Below the pieces are notes generated by a model. The model was not told the DNA's origin and made no database searches. It worked only from the letters and a program-made list of their open reading frames with translations. Both the position numbers and the translations under genes were made by a program. 7,507 bases of DNA from Alistipes sp. (lineage in GTDB: Bacteria; Bacteroidota; Bacteroidia; Bacteroidales; Rikenellaceae): assembly GCA_031285485.1 (NCBI GenBank), contig JAITWC010000105.1:1-7507 (forward strand), read 5' to 3'. Of this stretch, positions 6,357-7,507 are shown one piece after another. Each line of letters begins with the position of its first letter. Positions within the stretch are counted from its first letter, which is position 1.

Positions 6357-6430
6357 AATCGTAATTTCTCTTGTTTCGAAGAGAGCCAAGGTGTGGCGTC
6401 GTGCGCCATGTTTTTATCTTCGCTGTTCAT
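6353..6430 (-). CDS. 25-codon mini-ORF carrying a copy of the parC N-terminus
   Basis: Reads MNSEDKNMAHDATPWLSSKQ and ends in EKLRF, then TGA. The first eight residues equal those of ParC, because this is copy B of the 25-bp direct repeat; after them the sequence is unrelated. It starts 1 nt after the hydrolase stop, and its stop overlaps the TTG of the lipoprotein gene (TTGA). Ribosomes could therefore pass from the hydrolase through this ORF to the lipoprotein. It may be a scar of a rearrangement that captured the parC start, a coupling leader, or not translated at all. I see no function in the peptide itself. Confidence 0.35.
   Translation of the reverse strand: MNSEDKNMAHDATPWLSSKQEKLRF
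6406..6430. repeat. 25-bp direct repeat, copy B
   Basis: Same orientation as copy A at the parC start, with 24 of 25 bases identical and the shared run TTTTTATCTTCGCTGTTCAT on the plus strand. Copy B lies 2 nt from the hydrolase stop codon (TGA at 6434-6432). The segment between the copies holds the DKNYY lipoprotein, the 133-residue protein and the tiny lipoprotein. Confidence 0.9.
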
Positions 6431-6431
6431 A

Positions 6432-7507
6432 TCAATCTGTCTCATCCGCGGCGGGCAACGACCCGACGATTTCACGCACCGTCCGCACGAATTTTTCCGG
6501 CTCCTCCATGATCGGCGAGTGGGCCGAACCGTCGAACGTGAAAAAACCTTTGGCCGGAGCCTCTATCCCGGCCATCCACTTCTCGGCGAGGGCGTGCGAG
6601 ACCTGATAGTCCCACGCGCCATGCGCGACGTAGACCGGGATTTCGAACCTCCGCGCCGAATCGAACAGGTTGTCGGCAAGCACCTGCGGGAAGACTTCGT
6701 TCGACGAGAAGACCATCCCCCGCACATATTTCACCTTCTCGCCCAAAGTGTAGCCGCCGAAGGAGAACAATATCTCTTTCGCTATCGAGGCCATCGAGAC
6801 GGGCTCGCGCGTAACGCCGATGCGGTATTTGTTCATCAGCCGGGTTCGCACCGACAGGATGTAATCGAGCGTGGGGAAATCGGCCGCCTGCCGATCGAAT
6901 TTCCCCAGCTGTTCGAGCGCCTTTTCATCGCCGGTCTCCGTCGCGCGGGCCAGCATGTGGTCGTAGGCGAGGCGCTCGGACTCCCTCTGATCCGTCACCT
7001 GCCCGATGCCGATGTAGGCGGCGTAGAGTCCGGGGTGTTTTTGGATCGTCTTCACACCCAGATAGCTGCCCCACGAGTGGCCCATGAGGATGATCCGCTC
7101 CTGTCCGAAACGCCGGCGCAGGTATTCGGTCACCTCGCGGGTGTCTTCGACAAATCGTTCGACCGTTACGTCCGCCGGCGCGATATCGCCGCTGTACGAC
7201 ATGCCCGCCGCGCGCTGATCCCAGTGGCAGACCGTGAAATATTTCTCCAGCCTCTCCTCCTTTTCACGGGGAAGGATCATCGGCAGTTCGGGACTGCCCG
7301 GCCCGCCGTGCAGAAACAGGATGACGGGGTTTTCGGGATTCTCGCTCCGAATGAACATCCCCTGCCGGATGCCGCCGATCTCCACGAACGTCTTCTCCGA
7401 GAGCGCCCCGACTATTTCGCCGCCGGCGGCGTCTTCGAGCGGCCCCGGCTTTCCCGGGCTGCACACCGCCAGCACGACGAGACCGACCGCCGCCGCGCCG
7501 ACGATCG
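6432..7507 (-). CDS. Alpha/beta hydrolase, proline iminopeptidase-like (5' end outside the window)
   Basis: An S33-type hydrolase; family members remove N-terminal proline or act on other small amides and esters. The true substrate is unknown. About 357 residues are visible. The oxyanion-side motif HGGPG is at 7310-7296 and is followed by WDQRAAGMSYSGD, matching the family's WDQRGxGxS with one Gly replaced by Ala. The nucleophile elbow is GHSWGS with its Ser codon at 7076-7074. The likely acid is Asp in HGAWDYQVS (codon about 6611-6609), and the likely catalytic His is in GSAHSPIMEE (codon 6521-6519). Between the elbow and the acid is a helical cap region. The frame stays open to the window edge: upstream of the GTG at 7475 it encodes a hydrophobic run (IVGAAAVGLVVLAV) and then CSPG. 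This suggests a membrane anchor or an atypical lipoprotein signal, so GTG 7475 is probably not the real start. An envelope location is inferred. Confidence 0.88.
   Translation of the reverse strand, partial: IVGAAAVGLVVLAVCSPGKPGPLEDAAGGEIVGALSEKTFVEIGGIRQGMFIRSENPENPVILFLHGGPGSPELPMILPREKEERLEKYFTVCHWDQRAAGMSYSGDIAPADVTVERFVEDTREVTEYLRRRFGQERIILMGHSWGSYLGVKTIQKHPGLYAAYIGIGQVTDQRESERLAYDHMLARATETGDEKALEQLGKFDRQAADFPTLDYILSVRTRLMNKYRIGVTREPVSMASIAKEILFSFGGYTLGEKVKYVRGMVFSSNEVFPQVLADNLFDSARRFEIPVYVAHGAWDYQVSHALAEKWMAGIEAPAKGFFTFDGSAHSPIMEEPEKFVRTVREIVGSLPAADETD

Noticed and set aside
7464..7475. GTG 7475 as the start of the hydrolase.
   Set aside because: The frame is open to the end of the window and the upstream residues form the rest of a hydrophobic signal or anchor, so the true start most likely lies beyond the edge.

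Overview
The window looks like a chromosomal segment from a GC-rich member of the Bacteroidota, probably order Bacteroidales. An Alistipes-like genome is my best guess, but the sequence does not prove it. Evidence: a ParC of the Bacteroidota type, a DUF4932-family secreted protein, DKNYY-repeat lipoproteins, weak Shine-Dalgarno sequences and tightly packed genes. Every gene I can support is on the minus strand, so transcription runs from high to low coordinates. I see no rRNA, tRNA, CRISPR array, transposase, integrase or phage gene.

Layout in transcription order. (1) >7507-6432: an alpha/beta hydrolase of the proline iminopeptidase (S33) type whose 5' end lies outside the window. (2) 6430-6353: a 25-codon mini-ORF whose first eight codons copy the start of parC. 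(3) 6356-5391: a lipoprotein with seven DKNYY-type repeats. (4) 5390-5231: a 160-bp gap with one weak promoter candidate. (5) 5230-4829: an unrecognised 133-residue protein. (6) 4822-4730: a 30-residue putative lipoprotein, 6 nt from the gene on each side. (7) 4723-1952: parC, topoisomerase IV subunit A, with a long acidic tail ending in QLNLF. (8) 1951-1674: a 278-bp intergenic stretch filled mainly by five 41-bp tandem repeats. (9) 1673-1137: aroK, shikimate kinase. (10) 1133-39: a secreted DUF4932 protein with a HEFNH metalloprotease-like motif, 3 nt after aroK.

The housekeeping anchors are parC (chromosome decatenation) and aroK (chorismate pathway). The other genes are mostly exported or lipid-anchored proteins of unknown role. 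The two most unusual structures are a 25-bp near-perfect direct repeat (24/25), with one copy at the parC start codon and the other 1707 bp upstream, and the 41-bp array with hairpins at its unit junctions. Between the direct repeats lie the three small genes (DKNYY lipoprotein, 133-residue protein, tiny lipoprotein). Looping this segment out would leave parC intact, starting 1 nt after the hydrolase stop, so it may be an accessory cassette inserted at the parC start. No recombinase is visible, so this is inference. I did not find a clear new defence or mobile system.
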